A stretch of 64,000 nucleotides of DNA from Erinaceus europaeus (Eukaryota; Chordata; Mammalia; Eulipotyphla; Erinaceidae), in NCBI RefSeq assembly GCF_950295315.1, contig NC_080171.1, forward strand, positions 117,423,064 through 117,487,063, given 5' to 3'. This document shows positions 1-11,829 of the stretch, piece by piece. The position numbers were made by a program, and so were the translations under genes. The notes below the pieces were generated by a model, which worked only from the letters and a program-made list of their open reading frames with translations, did no database searches and was not told the DNA's origin. The stretch's first letter is position 1. Every line of letters starts with the position of its first letter.

Positions 1-660
1 CATGTGCGCTTCACCAAGTGTGCCATCACCTGGGCCCTTCAACTTTTCTTAGATGGATTGTGTCATAGAATTTCATATTGGAAAGAGATTCAGACACTGT
101 CTATCAGTGCACAGTTCTCAAATTTATTTGCCACTTCAAGATTCAAAAGGATAGTTCTCCCTCAATGCCCATGCCAGCAGCTATATCCCACTAGCTGAAG
201 GTTGTTGATATGCTGCAGGGAAATATGTCAGAATGGTGGCAGTGGGAGATCACAGCAAGGCAAGGGGAGTTCCCATTGACAAAGGGACTCTTGACCTCCT
301 CATGGGGCAGCTATCCTTAAAGATCACTGAGTTTGCAGGCTCTCTATATTCTAAAGTTTGGAAATTTTTTTTAAAAAATATCAGTGAAGACCACTGAAAT
401 CAAGTCCACAAAAGACAATGACTCCAGTATCCTATTACTTTCCAAATCAAGGCTATACCTCACCCTCATTTCACTCAGTTCTGCTTGACTCATAAAGATG
501 TTTGCTTGCAAAATACTCTTTTTCCAATGCAAGAAACTAGCCTTTATGTTTTCAGCGTGTGAGCAGACACGTGCAAACAGCAATAGGGCAGTCGGTCAGG
601 TCGAGTTTTGTTGAAATCACAGTGTCTACAAGCCAACAATTAGTGTTCTCAATCACCTCT
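1..660. other. Intron, no feature recognised
   Basis: Unique-looking intronic sequence upstream of the first PIEZO2 exon in the window. Short open frames here resemble no protein I know. Confidence 0.6.
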
Positions 661-663
661 TCT

Positions 664-695
664 GGTTTTTTGTTTGTTTGTTTGTTTGTTTTATT
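664..695. repeat. (TTTG)n microsatellite
   Basis: About six TTTG units, possibly part of the tail of a decayed minus-strand retroposon that continues to about 890 with an AT-rich then C-rich stretch. That extension is not confidently classified. Confidence 0.7.
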
Positions 696-992
696 GTGAG
701 ATTAAAGGTATAGATTTTATTTATTTATATCCCAGTACTATACAACATTGCGCCTCCCCTACTTCCTTACCCAGATTCTCCTAACCTGTGCCAAACAGAG
801 CCGCCCCCTGAAGAGACCTGAATCCCCTTAAGAGGAATTGTAAGTCTCCTCCATCTTAAAGACAATTATTTACACTTGCTGGCCAGCAACAGCAATGCAG
901 TATTATAAAAAGAATAATAATAAATAGTAGTTCTGCTGCACAATCAGTTAGCACTTGGTACTTATTAAAAAAATTAATTGGGGTTCTGGCAC

Positions 993-1135
993 AAACCAAG
1001 TTTTATTTATTTATTTTTACCAGGGTACTGATCAGCTCTGGTTGATGGTGGTGTGGAGGATTGAACCTAGGATTTCAGAGCCTCTGGCATGAAAGCCTTT
1101 TTGTATAGCCATTATGCTATCTACCCCAGCCCAAG
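993..1135 (-). repeat. Old short tRNA-like SINE (type C)
   Basis: Reads on the minus strand as GGGCTGGGGTAGATAGCATA... with a B-box-like GGTTCAATCC and a (TAAA)n tail at the left. Related copies lie at 48735 (minus) and 59615 (plus). Heavily diverged. Confidence 0.7.
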
Positions 1136-1579
1136 TTATATTTTATAGTACTAGTAGAAGTATCAAGAATTTTAGGTAGCAAGAAGCAATAATATGTTCT
1201 GATTTGTGGTATTGCTTTATATGTTTATTTGTTTTACAAAATATCTCTCTTTATTTATTTATTTATTTTTTATTATATTGAGGGGTAATGATCCACACTC
1301 TAGTCTTTAACACCCAGGCATAGCCTCTCAGCTCCCCATTGATTGGTGTCTGGGACACACATGAGGATCCAACGACACTTTGTCCTATCTCTTTCCCTTC
1401 TTCCCCAGAGTTCTTTGTTTTGGTGTAACATGCCACACCTATTCCAAGTTTCTCTTTCTGACTTGTCTCATTCAACAAGATGCCTTCGAGTTCTGGCCAC
1501 ATTATTGCAGAGCAGATGACCTCATTAGTTTTGACAGCTGCACAGCAGTCCGTTGTGTATATGTACCCTAGCATTCTTT

Positions 1580-1705
1580 GCCCCCATTTTTTTGTTGCCC
1601 TTGTTGTCGCCATTATTGTTGGATAGGGCAGAGAGAAATGGAGAGAGGAGGGAAAGATAGAGGGAGAGAGAAAGATAGACACCTGCAGACCTGCTTCAGG
1701 CCCCC
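1580..1705 (-). repeat. Type A hedgehog SINE, head missing
   Basis: Minus-strand copy with the TTGTTGCCCTTGTTG tail complement and the GACACCTGCAGACCTGCTTC core. The tRNA-related head is absent. Bounded by AGCATTCTT duplications. Confidence 0.85.
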
Positions 1706-1738
1706 ATACTACAGCATTCTTAAAAAAAAAGCAAAAAA

Positions 1739-2020
1739 GGGAGTCGGGCTGTAGTGCAGCAGGCTAAGCGCAGGTGGCGCAAAGCACAAGGACCGGCATA
1801 AGGATCCCGGTTCGAGCCCCTGGCTCCCCACCTGCAGGGGAGTCGCTTCACAGGCGGTGAAGCAGGTCTGCAGGTGTCTATCTTTCTCTCCTCCTCTCTG
1901 TCTTCCCCTCCCTCTCTCCATTTCTCTCTGTCCTATCCAACAACAACAGCAATAATAACTACAACAATAAAACAACAAGGGCAACAAAAGGGAATAAATA
2001 AATAAAATAAATATAAAAAA
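1739..2020 (+). repeat. Type A hedgehog SINE
   Basis: Full copy starting GGGAGTCGGGCTGTAG, B-box GGTTCGAGCC, pyrimidine-rich body, CAACAACAACAG-type tail and A-rich end. Forms a tail-to-tail inverted pair with the copy at 2047-2298. Confidence 0.93.
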
Positions 2021-2046
2021 ACCAGAACTGACATTCTGCTTTTTGT

Positions 2047-2298
2047 AATATTTATTTATTCTCATTTGTTGCCTTATTGTTGTAGTTATTATTGTTGTTG
2101 TCGTTGTTGGATAGGACAGAGAGAAATGGAGAGGAGAGGAGAAGACAGAGGGGGAGAGAAAGTCAGACACCTGCAGACCTGCTTCATTGCCTGTGAAGCG
2201 ACTCCCCTGCAGGTGGGGAGCCAGGGGCTCGAACCGGGATCCTTCTGCCAGTCCTTGCGCTTTGTGCCAAGTGCGCTTAACCCACTATGCTACCGCCC
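2047..2298 (-). repeat. Type A hedgehog SINE
   Basis: Full minus-strand copy ending ...GCTTAACCCACTATGCTACC. Separated from the plus-strand copy by only about 26 bp, so a transcript could fold into a long hairpin. Confidence 0.93.
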
Positions 2299-2391
2299 TT
2301 ACCGCAGCATTCTAAGCCTCTTGTCTGTACTTGGGCAAGTGGGTTGCTTCCAAATTTGGGCTGCTACAAACAATGCTGCTGTAAACACTGG

Positions 2392-2724
2392 TGTTGTTAT
2401 AATTTGGAGGCTCTAGCTGGCCGGGCTAGCTTCACGGGAGGGTAACAGAGACGACCAGAGACATACGGCTGGGCAGGGAAGCTGTATTTCTTTATTCAGG
2501 AACAACGATTCATAAACTAAGACAAACTAATCACCAAACAGAACTCTGCTGCCTCTTTGCCCCGCGGCGCCAAGCACTCTCTAACTCTGGAACTCTCCAA
2601 CTCTCCAACTCTGGAACTCTGGAACCCTCTCTGGGTTCCTTGGGGCGGGGCCAAGAGGCCCGCGAAACTAGCATTTCTTGGCAGGGGGAGAGCTAGAACA
2701 ACCTAATGTAAAGCATACAAAACA
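2392..2724 (-). mobile_element. Solo LTR of an endogenous retrovirus
   Basis: 333 bp starting TGTTGT and ending AAAACA (TG...CA with inverted TGTT/AACA ends), flanked by CTGG at 2388-2391 and 2725-2728, a 4-bp target duplication as in class I (ERV1) insertions. On the minus strand it has an AATAAA (2491-2496) followed by a CTCTGGTCGTCTCTG segment that looks like R/U5. It cleanly splits the L1 sequence. No internal viral genes remain: a recombined solo LTR. Confidence 0.8.
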
Positions 2725-2924
2725 CTGGTAAGCATAGGTCTTTTTAAATAAGTGCTTTTGCTTTCGCTGGGTAAATCCCTAGGAGAAGGATTGCTGGGAG
2801 AGGGATTGCTAGGTCCATTCCTAGAGTTCTCATGAAGCTCCAGTGTTCCCCATAGGAGTGGACCGCTTTACATTGCCAGTAGCAAACTAGGAAAGTTCTT
2901 TTCTCCCAACAGATCTCATATACC

Positions 2925-3236
2925 TCATTAACTCAGTCTAATCATTAACAATAAAAAGGAAAGTTAGTACTGCGTTGACCGTGGTGTTCAGGAGCTCTTA
3001 TATCTGGGTCTAGTTCTTTTTTTCTTCAAGATAGTAACTGACCTTGAACAAGTCATATCTGAGCTTTAAAAAAGGAGGAAGTGTATTGGCTAGAGATCGG
3101 AGTACACAGGTAGAAGTTCGTGAGTGCTCTTTTTCAGAGCAGGCATACTTATGCATCCATGTAGATCTCCAAATCCTAAAATAAGTGAGTCATTATTAGG
3201 CTTACATTGTTTGATGATAAGAAAGACACTTGGGGT
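2925..3236. other. Intron, no feature recognised
   Basis: AT-rich intronic sequence between the L1 fragment and a SINE; nothing recognised. Confidence 0.5.
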
Positions 3237-3500
3237 GGGGGCTGAGGAGTGGCGCACCAGGTGCAGAGCATAAATTGTCATGTATAGGGACCCGGGTTCA
3301 AGACCCCTGTCCCCACCTGCAGGGAGTGGGAGCTTCACAAGTAGTGAAATAGTGCTACTGATGTGTCTCTTTCTCTCTCCCTCTCCATTTCCCTTTTCCC
3401 TCGGAAAGTCTTTCTGTCTCTGTCCAAAAAGGAAGGAAAAAAATGGCCACAGGAAGTGGTGAATTCACCATGCACCAAATCCTAGCAGTGAAAAGAGGGG
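3237..3500 (+). repeat. Type B SINE with 3' extension
   Basis: Type B head (GGGGCTGAGGAGTGGCG), B-box GGTTCAAGAC, then the extension AAAAATGGCCACAGGAAGTG...CCTAGCAGTG also seen at 27600, 32262 and 51799. The extension defines a separate, longer SINE variant. Confidence 0.8.
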
Positions 3501-4902
3501 TGGGGAGCTTAATGATACACAATTAAGGTCTAAATTCTTGTAACAATCCATCAGAAGAATGAAAGTTCATATGACTCAGGTCTTGGAAGTTGGAGATGAA
3601 GGAAATGATTTCAGAGTAACTATATCTGGGTGAAAGGTTTTATTATTATTATTATTATTCCAGTTTGTAGGAATGTATTAATATAATCCTATAACTGCAA
3701 GAGTCTCACAAAATATTTACAAATCCAGTTTTCCTTTACATTATAATAGGAAGAAAATTGAATAATAAGTAGCATTTACTTACTTTTATTGATTTATTTC
3801 CATTATATCCAGCGACACTCCTCATACTACTGAAGGAAATGAGTGGGAGGCCTGACACTGAATCTTTGCAGTAGAGCGATTGTTAGGAAATACTGCTAGT
3901 CAAAATTTCCTTTTAGTGAGAATTACTAGAGCAGTAGACATTCAAGTTGAATGTTTAATTCAGCTTGGTCAGAGTTGCCCTTCATAGTTAGATTTCTGTC
4001 CAGGCACACTGCCAGTGTGACACTCTACATTGGTTAATGGAATGATGGTCTAAAGAATGCTGCGAAAATATAGGGCAAATATCTGGAAAGTTTCTCTGTC
4101 TTTATAGAAAGATCTGTTTTATATTTGACAGTATGCACTCTACAGCTTCTTGCTCAATATTCTAAATTTGGAGTGTCTATTTCTCTTCCTGTGTTTTCCA
4201 CCTCCTTACCAAAAATATCAAGGTAATTTGTATAGCTTTCAGCCTAGCAGAGCCTATGGTAACACACTTATTAAAGAGATATGGAAGTAGATGTGAGAAA
4301 AGAAAACTCGTGCTTCTTCCTTAAATAAACAGGGACCATCTTTCTTGTGTGAATATTTCAGGTACTTGACCTTTACCAAAAACATGGCAAAAGGAGAAGG
4401 AAAGACCTAGGACTTAAATCATCCTGGACTTAAATCATCCTAGAACTTAAATCATCATTTGGCCTGGCTTCCTTGTGAGGGGGACTGTCAGTTGTTTCAG
4501 CTCAAAATGTTTTAGCTTCCTCCTCTTGCATGTTTGTGAATAATTCCTACCTTGTATCAGTGAAGTGGTAAAGCAGGTTGAAGATATAAATGGCCTGACA
4601 TATCCGATGATTCAGTCACTAGGTTCAGTTCTCCTAAGAAGACTGTGTGACTTTACAAAGAAGAAAAATCAAGCACTTATTTTATGGGGTGTGGCAGAGA
4701 AGAGAGTTTAACAGTTATGGTTAAAAATGAAACCATCCTCAGGTCAATGGTTAATCCATTCATTCCAGCTCTATTATTTACTCTGTAAGGTGAGTTTTAA
4801 ATGACACCTCCATTTTAAAAAAATGAAAAATGAGAGAAAAAGTATCACCATGTAAATAAATTGAGTGACTTACCCAACTCACATCATAAGAACAGAAATC
4901 CA
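3501..4902. other. Intron, mostly unique; short tandem triplication
   Basis: No gene. At 4410-4456 a 16-17-bp unit (GGACTTAAATCATCCT) is repeated three times in tandem. (ATT)n at 3640-3659. Confidence 0.6.
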
Positions 4903-4978
4903 AGAGCAGAAAGAAAGAAAAAGAGAAAGAAAGAAAGAAAGAAAGGAAGGAAGGAAGGAAGGAAGGAAGGAAGGAAGA
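4903..4978. repeat. (GAAA)n(GGAA)n purine microsatellite
   Basis: AAAG units passing into eight or so GGAA units; purine-only on the + strand. Confidence 0.95.
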
Positions 4979-5376
4979 CAAATAGCCAGCCAGCCAGGAT
5001 CTGACTCTCAAGTCCATTGTCTGAGTCATTTCCCTCAGTATCAACTTCCTACTACACAGACAGGTGATAAGTTCTGCAGGGAAACTGATTAGAAGGGAAT
5101 GTTAGCCAGAATATGTTTACAAGGAGTCTTTAGTCTAAGGGTAGTGTAAAATAATGAATTCTTCTACTAAAGAACACATTTCATTAGGCAGAGTCCTTAG
5201 ACTTCAAAATGAAGACAGAAGACATCCTTGACCTGAATGTGTAGGGCAAGAAGAGTCCCTGGGGTGTCAGTGACCTGCTCACCTGAGGGTGTGAACACTT
5301 TGGCATGCCTAAGAAATCGGGTTAGAACTCCAGCACAAGTCATAGTAGAACCTGCATAGGGGAAGCTTCACGGGTG
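4979..5376. other. Intron, no feature recognised
   Basis: Unique sequence; the last 50 bp (GGGAAGCTTCACGGGTG) resemble a fragment of a type B SINE body. Confidence 0.5.
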
Positions 5377-5590
5377 ATTGGGACTAGGTGTCAGCACACC
5401 AGGTTGAGCACACGTGCTACAGTGCATAAGGACCTGGGTTCAAACCCTTGGCCCCCACATGCAGTGGGAAAGCTTTGTGAGTGGTGCAGGGCTGTAGGTA
5501 TTTCTCAGTCTCTTTCTCTCTCTATCTCTCCCTTCCTTCTTGATTTCTGTCTCTATCCAATAAATAAAGATGAGTATTTTTTTAAGTTAC
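5377..5590 (+). repeat. Type B SINE
   Basis: GTGTCAGCACACCAGGTTGAG head, B-box GGTTCAAACC, CTATCCAATAAATAAAGATG tail with an AATAAA signal. Confidence 0.9.
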
Positions 5591-5608
5591 AAGTGATGGA
5601 GAAGTGCT

Positions 5609-5611
<3 letters not shown>

Positions 5612-5652
<41 letters not shown>

Positions 5653-5730
5653 CCTCCCTCCCTCCCTCCCTTCCTCCCTCCAACTCCCTCCCTCTCTCCC
5701 TCTCCCTCTCCCTCTCCCTTTCCCTCCCCC
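5612..5730. repeat. (CT)n/(CCCT)n polypyrimidine microsatellite
   Basis: About 19 CT units followed by CCCT, CCTT and CTCCCT units; 119 bp of almost pure pyrimidine on the + strand. Confidence 0.95.
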
Positions 5731-6151
5731 TATGTGTCTTTCATTCTCTGTTCTCTATATTAAAAGAAAGAGAAAAGAAATAAGAATCTGCAGGGAAAAG
5801 TGGAACCATGCTGTTGTGGAGCCCCGGAAATAACCTAGGTGACAGGAGGCAGAGGGGGAAGAGAAGGAGGCAATGATGATAACAATAACTAATGGCCAAA
5901 GAAAAGCGACTCCACTTAGAAACTTCATCTAGAAGTGAAAATTTCATGAAATGGGATTCACTTCTTTTCCACCTCTCATTAATATCATTTGTGAGACTTT
6001 CATGTGTGAAACTTGTGACTGGGAGAAAAAGTGTGAAAGTGACATCAGAAGTGCACTGATGGAGAGAGAAGGAAAAGAAATCACCCACAGGAGCACTGAG
6101 CAGTCTACATGAGATCACTTGTCTTTGGAGTTTGGGGTTATGAGATGTATA
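5731..6151. other. Intron, no feature recognised
   Basis: Unique sequence; no conserved coding pattern seen. Confidence 0.5.
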
Positions 6152-6807
6152 TTTTTTAAATTTTTATCTATAAAAAGGAAACACTGACAAAACCATAGGA
6201 TAAGAGGGGAACAACTCCACACAATTCCCACCACCAGAACTCCATGTCCCATCCCCTCCCCTGATAGCTTTCCTTTTCTTTAACCCTCTGGGAGTATGGA
6301 CCCAGGTCATAGTGGGATGCAGAAGGTGGAAGGTCTGGCTTCCATAATTGCTTCCCTGCTGAACATGAGCATTAACAAGTTGATCCATACTCCCAGCCTG
6401 TTTCTCTCTTTCCCTAGTGGGGTGGGTCTCTGGGGAAGCAGAGCTCCAGGACACATTGGTGGGTTATCTGTCCAGGGAAGTCTGGTTGGCATCATGGTAG
6501 CATCTGGAACCTGATGGCTGAAAAAAGAGTTAACATATAAAGTCAAATAAATTGTTGATTAATCATGAACTTAAAGGCTGGAATAGTTCATGTGAAGAGT
6601 TGGGAGGGATCTCTGTTTTGTAGATATTTAGTAAGCCTATTTTAGTTATATTCCAAAGGGCCCATGACTATACTAGTGTTTTGTTTGTTTGTTTGTTGTT
6701 TTTTTCTGAGCCTGACATCTGATATGCAGGTGTACCCAAGTTATTGTCTGGGGAGATGATGTCATGGCTGGAAAAAGGACCAGAAAGCTGGATCAGGGAA
6801 GAGAGTA
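6152..6807 (-). mobile_element. L1-like retroposon with extended 3' end (family D), 5'-truncated
   Basis: Minus-strand element: T-rich left end (its A tail), then TATAAAAAGGAAAC, CCACCACCAGAACTC, CCCTCTGGGAGTATGG and the shared body. One of ten copies in the window, all in this orientation. Compare 60074-61408, which extends further at the right. Confidence 0.85.
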
Positions 6808-8109
6808 GATGTTTAATGTGTCACATGAAGACCAAAGATGTAGTCAGCTCCAGGACGGTTATACCTAGTCCTTGAACATATATGAAATATTTATGCCTAC
6901 AGCATTGGGTATATGAATAAAATAAAATGGTTAACTGTTGAATACTTGTGATTGATCATTGAAAAAGTGTATGCCAGATTACTGATTACCACTCTTTAAT
7001 AATTCTGAGTGCAAAATGTATTTATCAAAATATCATAAGTGTTCTAGAAGTCACTAAGAAAAGGTGGCTTTTCAAGCATTTACAACCTACTTTCAAGTCA
7101 TAGAATACAGACTTAAATTAGCACAGCACAGGATAATATGAATTGTAGTGAGCTGAGGAATATGGATATTAAATATATTAAACTGACACTCATAAATGAG
7201 TGGGATCTGGCTATTGTATGAGATGCACATAACGGGAGAGCAGTGAGTCTTTTCAGTGAGAAGAGCTCAGTGTTGCTGCCAGCACACTTCCTGCTACCTG
7301 GACAGGAAGTGTTCCTACATCCTCCTTAGCAGAACTTGATAATAACTACAACCTGCTTTCTGGGGTGTAGTTCCCTTGTCTTCTAGTGGCGGGTTTTGCT
7401 TCAATTATAATGCTTCTTTGCTGAAGCATATTGGCTCCAATTTTGAGGAACTTTAATGACATTTTGCCTGAATTATAAGAGAACCAAGCATTTGCTTGTG
7501 AATCCAGCTATATGGGGTCATATAAATGCGCACGATTTTGAAAAAAGTTTCTTCCTAAAAAGGGAAAGAATATATTCTGTGTGAGAGAAGAGAGAACATA
7601 TGAATAATCAGATGGAGACCTGAATGTGTAATCAAGAGACTGATCTCCATTTAGTCTTCATCAGCAATACCAAATTCAGGTACTGGCTGCGCACACTGCT
7701 GCTCAGGATGATGTTGTTATCATTCTAATCTGAGCTACAGCTGTGCTTATGTCTAATTTACAAAGAGATTTCTTCATCTAGCTTATAGTCTTAAAATATT
7801 TTACATAAGATAGATCCAAACTCTGTTTCCAGAAGTCTTAGTCAGACCTGGCATGAGAAGTATCTCAGAAGTTTTATGTCTACTATTTGTAACCCAAAAA
7901 AGATTGCTGCAAGTACCTTTTCACTAACTGCATTTTTCAAATGAAGAAACTGAGACTCAGAAAGATCCCCTTGCATATTATGGCCATAGAGCTAATAGTA
8001 TGGATAGGATTTAAATTCCTTTCTGGGTTCCTGCCCTTTCCATTAGGACTTCTAGCTTCTGACTTGTTTCAAGTTTCTTATGAGCTCAAGTGAAGGCCTT
8101 TTAATCTAG
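6808..8109. other. Intron, no feature recognised
   Basis: About 1.3 kb of apparently unique intron; no exon or recognised repeat. Confidence 0.5.
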
Positions 8110-8262
8110 TAGCTGGGCTGAGGAGGTGGCATAGTGGCTAAAACATTAGACTCTCAAGCTTGGGGCCCCAAGTTCAATCCTAGGCATTGCATATGCTGGA
8201 GAGAGTTTTCCACTCTATCTCTCTCTCTCCCTGTCTATCCCATCTATCCCATAAATACTTTT
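8110..8262 (+). repeat. Short tRNA-like SINE (type C)
   Basis: GCTGAGGAGGTGGCATAGTGG head, B-box-like AGTTCAATCC, pyrimidine-rich end, ATAAATAC. The 8345-8500 segment (GGTTCAATCCCCAGCC) is probably another, more decayed member. Confidence 0.75.
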
Positions 8263-8715
8263 TTTTTTTTTAGATAGAGACAGACTTCCTATAGTGTAGG
8301 AGAGACCAGCTCACCTGGGTCAATGTTGTAATGTTTGTACATCTTAGACTCAGGAAGTAGCTTGACCTACTAAGGCAGCAACTTGCACATCTGAGGTCCC
8401 CGAAATTGCAGGTTCAATCCCCAGCCTCATTTAGACCAGAGCCAAGCAGGACTCTAATGTTCTCACTTCCTCATATAGTAAATATTTTTTTTACAATATA
8501 TAAAGTAAATAAAACACATTTCATAATTCTTTTAAACAATAAATTCTTTCTGCAATCTGCGACATTACTACATCAACCAATGTTTGCAAGTCTGGACACT
8601 TGTAGTGTGATGCCCAGTACTGATTCTCCAGCCTTCATGTAAAAATGCACAGAATTGATTTGTAAGAGTCATGTTACCACCAGCAAGTGGAGTGATATTT
8701 TGATGAAACACAGTC

Positions 8716-10550
8716 TTTTTTTTTTTCAATTTTTCCCCTCTCATATTAATTGAATAGTGACTTATGTGACTACAAATTAATACGAGTGTACATAAGCACC
8801 ATTCCCACCACCAAGACTGTGTCCATTCCATTCTCCCCCCCTCCCCACCCCGTAAAGCCAAACATCCACCCTCACCCTCAACCTAGGGTTTTTACTTTGG
8901 TGCCCTACTCCAAATTCAGTCAAATCCTGCTTTGAGTTTTCCATTCTGTTCTTCTTTCTCAATTTCTGTTTCTGAGTGGAATCATCCCATGCTCGTCTTT
9001 ATCTTTCTGACTTAGCTCACTTATCATAATTCCTTCTAGCTCCATCCAAGATGGGTCAGAGAAGGTGGGTTCATTGTTCTTAATAGCTGTGTAGTATTCC
9101 ATTGTGTATATATACCACAGCTTTCTCAACCACTCATCTGTTGTTGGGCACCTGGGTTGCTTCCAGGTTTTAGCTATTATGAATTGTGCTGCTATGAACA
9201 TAGGTGTACACATATCTTTTTGGTTGGGTGTGATGGAGTCCTTGGGGTATATCCCCAGGAGAGGAATTACTGGGTCATATGGAAGGAACATGACTAGCCT
9301 TGTGAGAGTTCTCCAGACAGCTCTCCACAGAAGTTGGACCAATTTACATTCCCACCAGCAGTGCAGAAGGGTTCCCCACAGCCTCTCCAGCATTTGTTGC
9401 TGCTGTCCTTTTTGATGTATGTCATTCTCACAGGGGTGAGGTGGTATCTCAGTGTTGTCTTTATTTGCATTTCTCTGACAATCAGAGACCTGGAGCAATT
9501 TTTCATGTGTTTTTTAGCCTTTTGGATCTCTTCTGTAGTGAACATTCTGTTCATATCCTTAGCCCATTTTTGGATGGGGTCATTTGCTTTTTTGTTGCTA
9601 CATTTGCTGAGCTCTTTGTATATTTTGGTTATTAGTCTCTTGTCTGATGTATGGCATGTGAAGATCTTTTCCTATTCTGTGAGGGGTCTCTTTGTTTGTG
9701 TGGTAGTTTCTTTGGCTGTGCAGAAACTTTTCAATTTGATTTAGTCCCATTGGTTTGTTTCTGCTTTAGTCTTCCTTGCAATTGGGTTTGTATCATCAAA
9801 GATGTCCTTGAGGTTTAGGTGGGAAAGTGTTCCACCAATGTTTTCCTCTTAGTATTTGATACTTTCTGGTCTAACATCCAGGTCCTTGATCCATTTGGAG
9901 TTGATTTTTGTTTCTGGTAAGATAAAGTGGTTCAGTTTCATTCTTCTGCATGTTTAAACCCTGTTTTCCCAGCACCATTTATCGAAGAGAGCTTCCTTCC
10001 TCCATTTAATACTTTGGACCCCAAAGATTAGATGTCCATAGGTGTGGGGGTTTAGTTCTGGGCTTTCAATTCTGTTCCACTGGTCTGTGTGCCTATTTTT
10101 GTTCCAGTACCAAGCTGTTTTGATGATGATGGCCTTATAATATAGTCTGAGATCTGGGAGTATGATGCCTTCATTTCTGTTTCTTTTCCTCAAGATTGTT
10201 TTGGCGATTCTAGGTGTTTTCTGGTTCCAGATAAGTGATTGTAGTTTTTGTTCTATTCTCTTAAAGAAGCTTGGTGGAACTTTGATGGGTATTGCATTAA
10301 ATTTGTATATGACTCTGGGGAGAACATTCATTTTGATGATATTAATTCTTCCAATCCATGAGCGTGGGATGTCTTTCCATTTCTTGGTATCATTTTCTAT
10401 TTCCTTGAATAGTGACTCACAGTTTTCAGTACACAAGTCTTTCACTCTTTGGTCAGCTTTATTCCTAGGTATTTTATTGATTTTGCTGCAACAGTGAATG
10501 GGGGTGATTTCTGGATATCCTCTTCTTTGGATTTAGTGTTTGCATAAAGG
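8716..10550 (-). mobile_element. L1 retrotransposon 3' portion (ORF2 C-terminus and 3' UTR)
   Basis: Runs on the minus strand with its A tail at 8716. Reverse frames carry L1 ORF2 landmarks: at 9954-10445 [20 protein letters not shown] and [20 protein letters not shown]; at 8959-9498 [29 protein letters not shown] and YTMEYYTAIKNNEPT. 5'-truncated, with frameshifts between the two open stretches, so not autonomous. Its 3' UTR (CTCTCATATTAATTG...CCATTCCCACCACC) is the reference for the tail found inside the element at 62637. Confidence 0.95.
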
Positions 10551-10869
10551 AAGACACACAGTCTGATGAGGTGTAGACTTCAGTTTACAAACAACTGCAA
10601 AAACCTGGACGAACTTTCTGATGTGACATGATAGGTAAACTGGTATTTGATGAAATCATTTTAGTTTGGGTACCCAGTGTGAGGCAAAAAGAGAGATTTG
10701 GTGGCAGAAAGTTAGCTTCACCCAGAGACTTAGCTAAGTCTAAATGCTTTTAGTTCTGTGCACTTAATGCATCTCCATTTTTATGCAGCAGCAGAGATAG
10801 AAACTACCAGTCTCATTTTTTAATCTTTTCCAACCAATGTGAAGCAAAGGGGATGACTTCCATCATTTT
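10551..10869. other. Intron, no feature recognised
   Basis: Unique sequence between two L1 fragments. Confidence 0.5.
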
Positions 10870-11040
10870 TACAAGCTTAGAGCTTAGTAGTATTTTGTTG
10901 TGTATTTAGACCACACTGTTTTTAGCCACTCATCTGTCCTTGGACAACTGGGTTACTTCCAATTTTTGACTATTGTGAATTGTACCACTGTGAGCACTAT
11001 CTTTTGATAAGTGTTTTAATTTCCATTGGGAGGAAATAAA
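10870..11040 (-). mobile_element. L1 ORF2 C-terminal fragment, degraded
   Basis: Minus-strand remnant aligning by eye to the part of ORF2 at 9080-9260 (TAGTATTTTGTTGTGTAT, CCACTCATCTGTCCTTGG, CTGGGTTACTTCCA). Older than the 8716 copy. Confidence 0.75.
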
Positions 11041-11099
11041 AATTAAGTTCTATTATAAATAGTTTATTTTATATTTTATAAACTTTAAATATTAAAACA

Positions 11100-11470
11100 T
11101 AAGCAGATGTAGTAAGCCAAAATGAGAAGGATGAATACCAGCTAATCTCACTCATAGGTGGACCTTAAGAAACAAGGACAGAAAGGAAAAAACACAAAGC
11201 AAAACTGTATTGAGTCTGGTGTATTGCACCAAAGCAAAGGAATCGGGGGAAGAAAAGGTAGGACGACTCTGTAGAAAGAGTTGAAGGGTGAAGTCTGGGT
11301 GGGGACAGCTTGGAGGCCCTGGGCATCATGGCATCATGGTGGAAAGGGTCTACCTTGAGGGTAAAGAATATTCTTTAGATACTTATCATAAGGAGATGGA
11401 AATTTGTAGCTATGTACCAATAACTGTAATGTGACTCATTAAACCCCTAGTAAAGTTTCTTTTAAGTTTT
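11100..11470 (+). mobile_element. L1 3' UTR fragment, sense orientation
   Basis: GAGAAGGATGAATACCAG, TCTCACTCATAGGTGGA, AACAAGGACAGAAAGG and CACCAAAGCAAAGGA match the similar element at 54980-55312. One of only two sense-oriented L1 pieces in the window. Confidence 0.75.
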
Positions 11471-11681
11471 TAAAACTAATGCATATTAAAATTATATTTT
11501 AATTGAATAAAGTTTAGTTTCTATTTACCTTACTTTAAAATTCACTACTATTGCACTTGCTTTACGATAAGAGACACCAATAACTGGAAAGTTTTGTGAA
11601 TGAAAGACATGGACAGTGTTATAACCGAGTCAACATGTCATGTAACAGTTAAAGAAGATTCACATGTAAAAGATACAAGCT

Positions 11682-11814
11682 CTTAACCCGCTGCGCTACC
11701 ACCCGACTCCCATATATGACATTTTTAAATGTATGTGCACAAGAGTAAAAAAATAATAATAATATTGTGGTCCGGGAGGTAGTGCAGTGGATAAAGCATT
11801 GGATTCTCAACCAT
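11682..11814. repeat. Near-identical duplicate of the 12696-13126 junction, lacking its SINE
   Basis: From CTTAACCCGCTGCGCTACC to ATTCTCAACCAT this matches 12696-12777 joined directly to 13070-13126, with about two mismatches. It includes the head end of a minus SINE, its right target duplication, unique flank and the start of a type C SINE, but not the type A SINE at 12779-13060. Either a short dispersed duplication older than the insertion, or an assembly remnant of an allele without it. Confidence 0.85.
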
Positions 11815-11829
11815 AATTAACCTAAAAGC

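Larger units (their letters stand above)
1240..2920 (-). mobile_element. L1 3' fragment, interrupted by SINEs and a solo LTR
   Basis: Minus-strand L1 end: 3' UTR at about 1255-1430, then the ORF2 C-terminus (reverse frame with YIYTTDCCAAVKTNEV and WPELEGILLNETSQKEK), continuing at 2299-2391 and 2725-2920. Three SINE copies (1580-2298) and an LTR (2392-2724) interrupt it. A defective, 5'-truncated copy with frame breaks. AGCATTCT copies at about 1570, 1712 and 2305 flank the SINE block. Confidence 0.85.

Noticed and set aside
9954..10445. 163-codon minus-strand frame
   Set aside because: L1 ORF2 reverse-transcriptase C-terminal part inside a truncated element, not a host gene; annotated under the L1.
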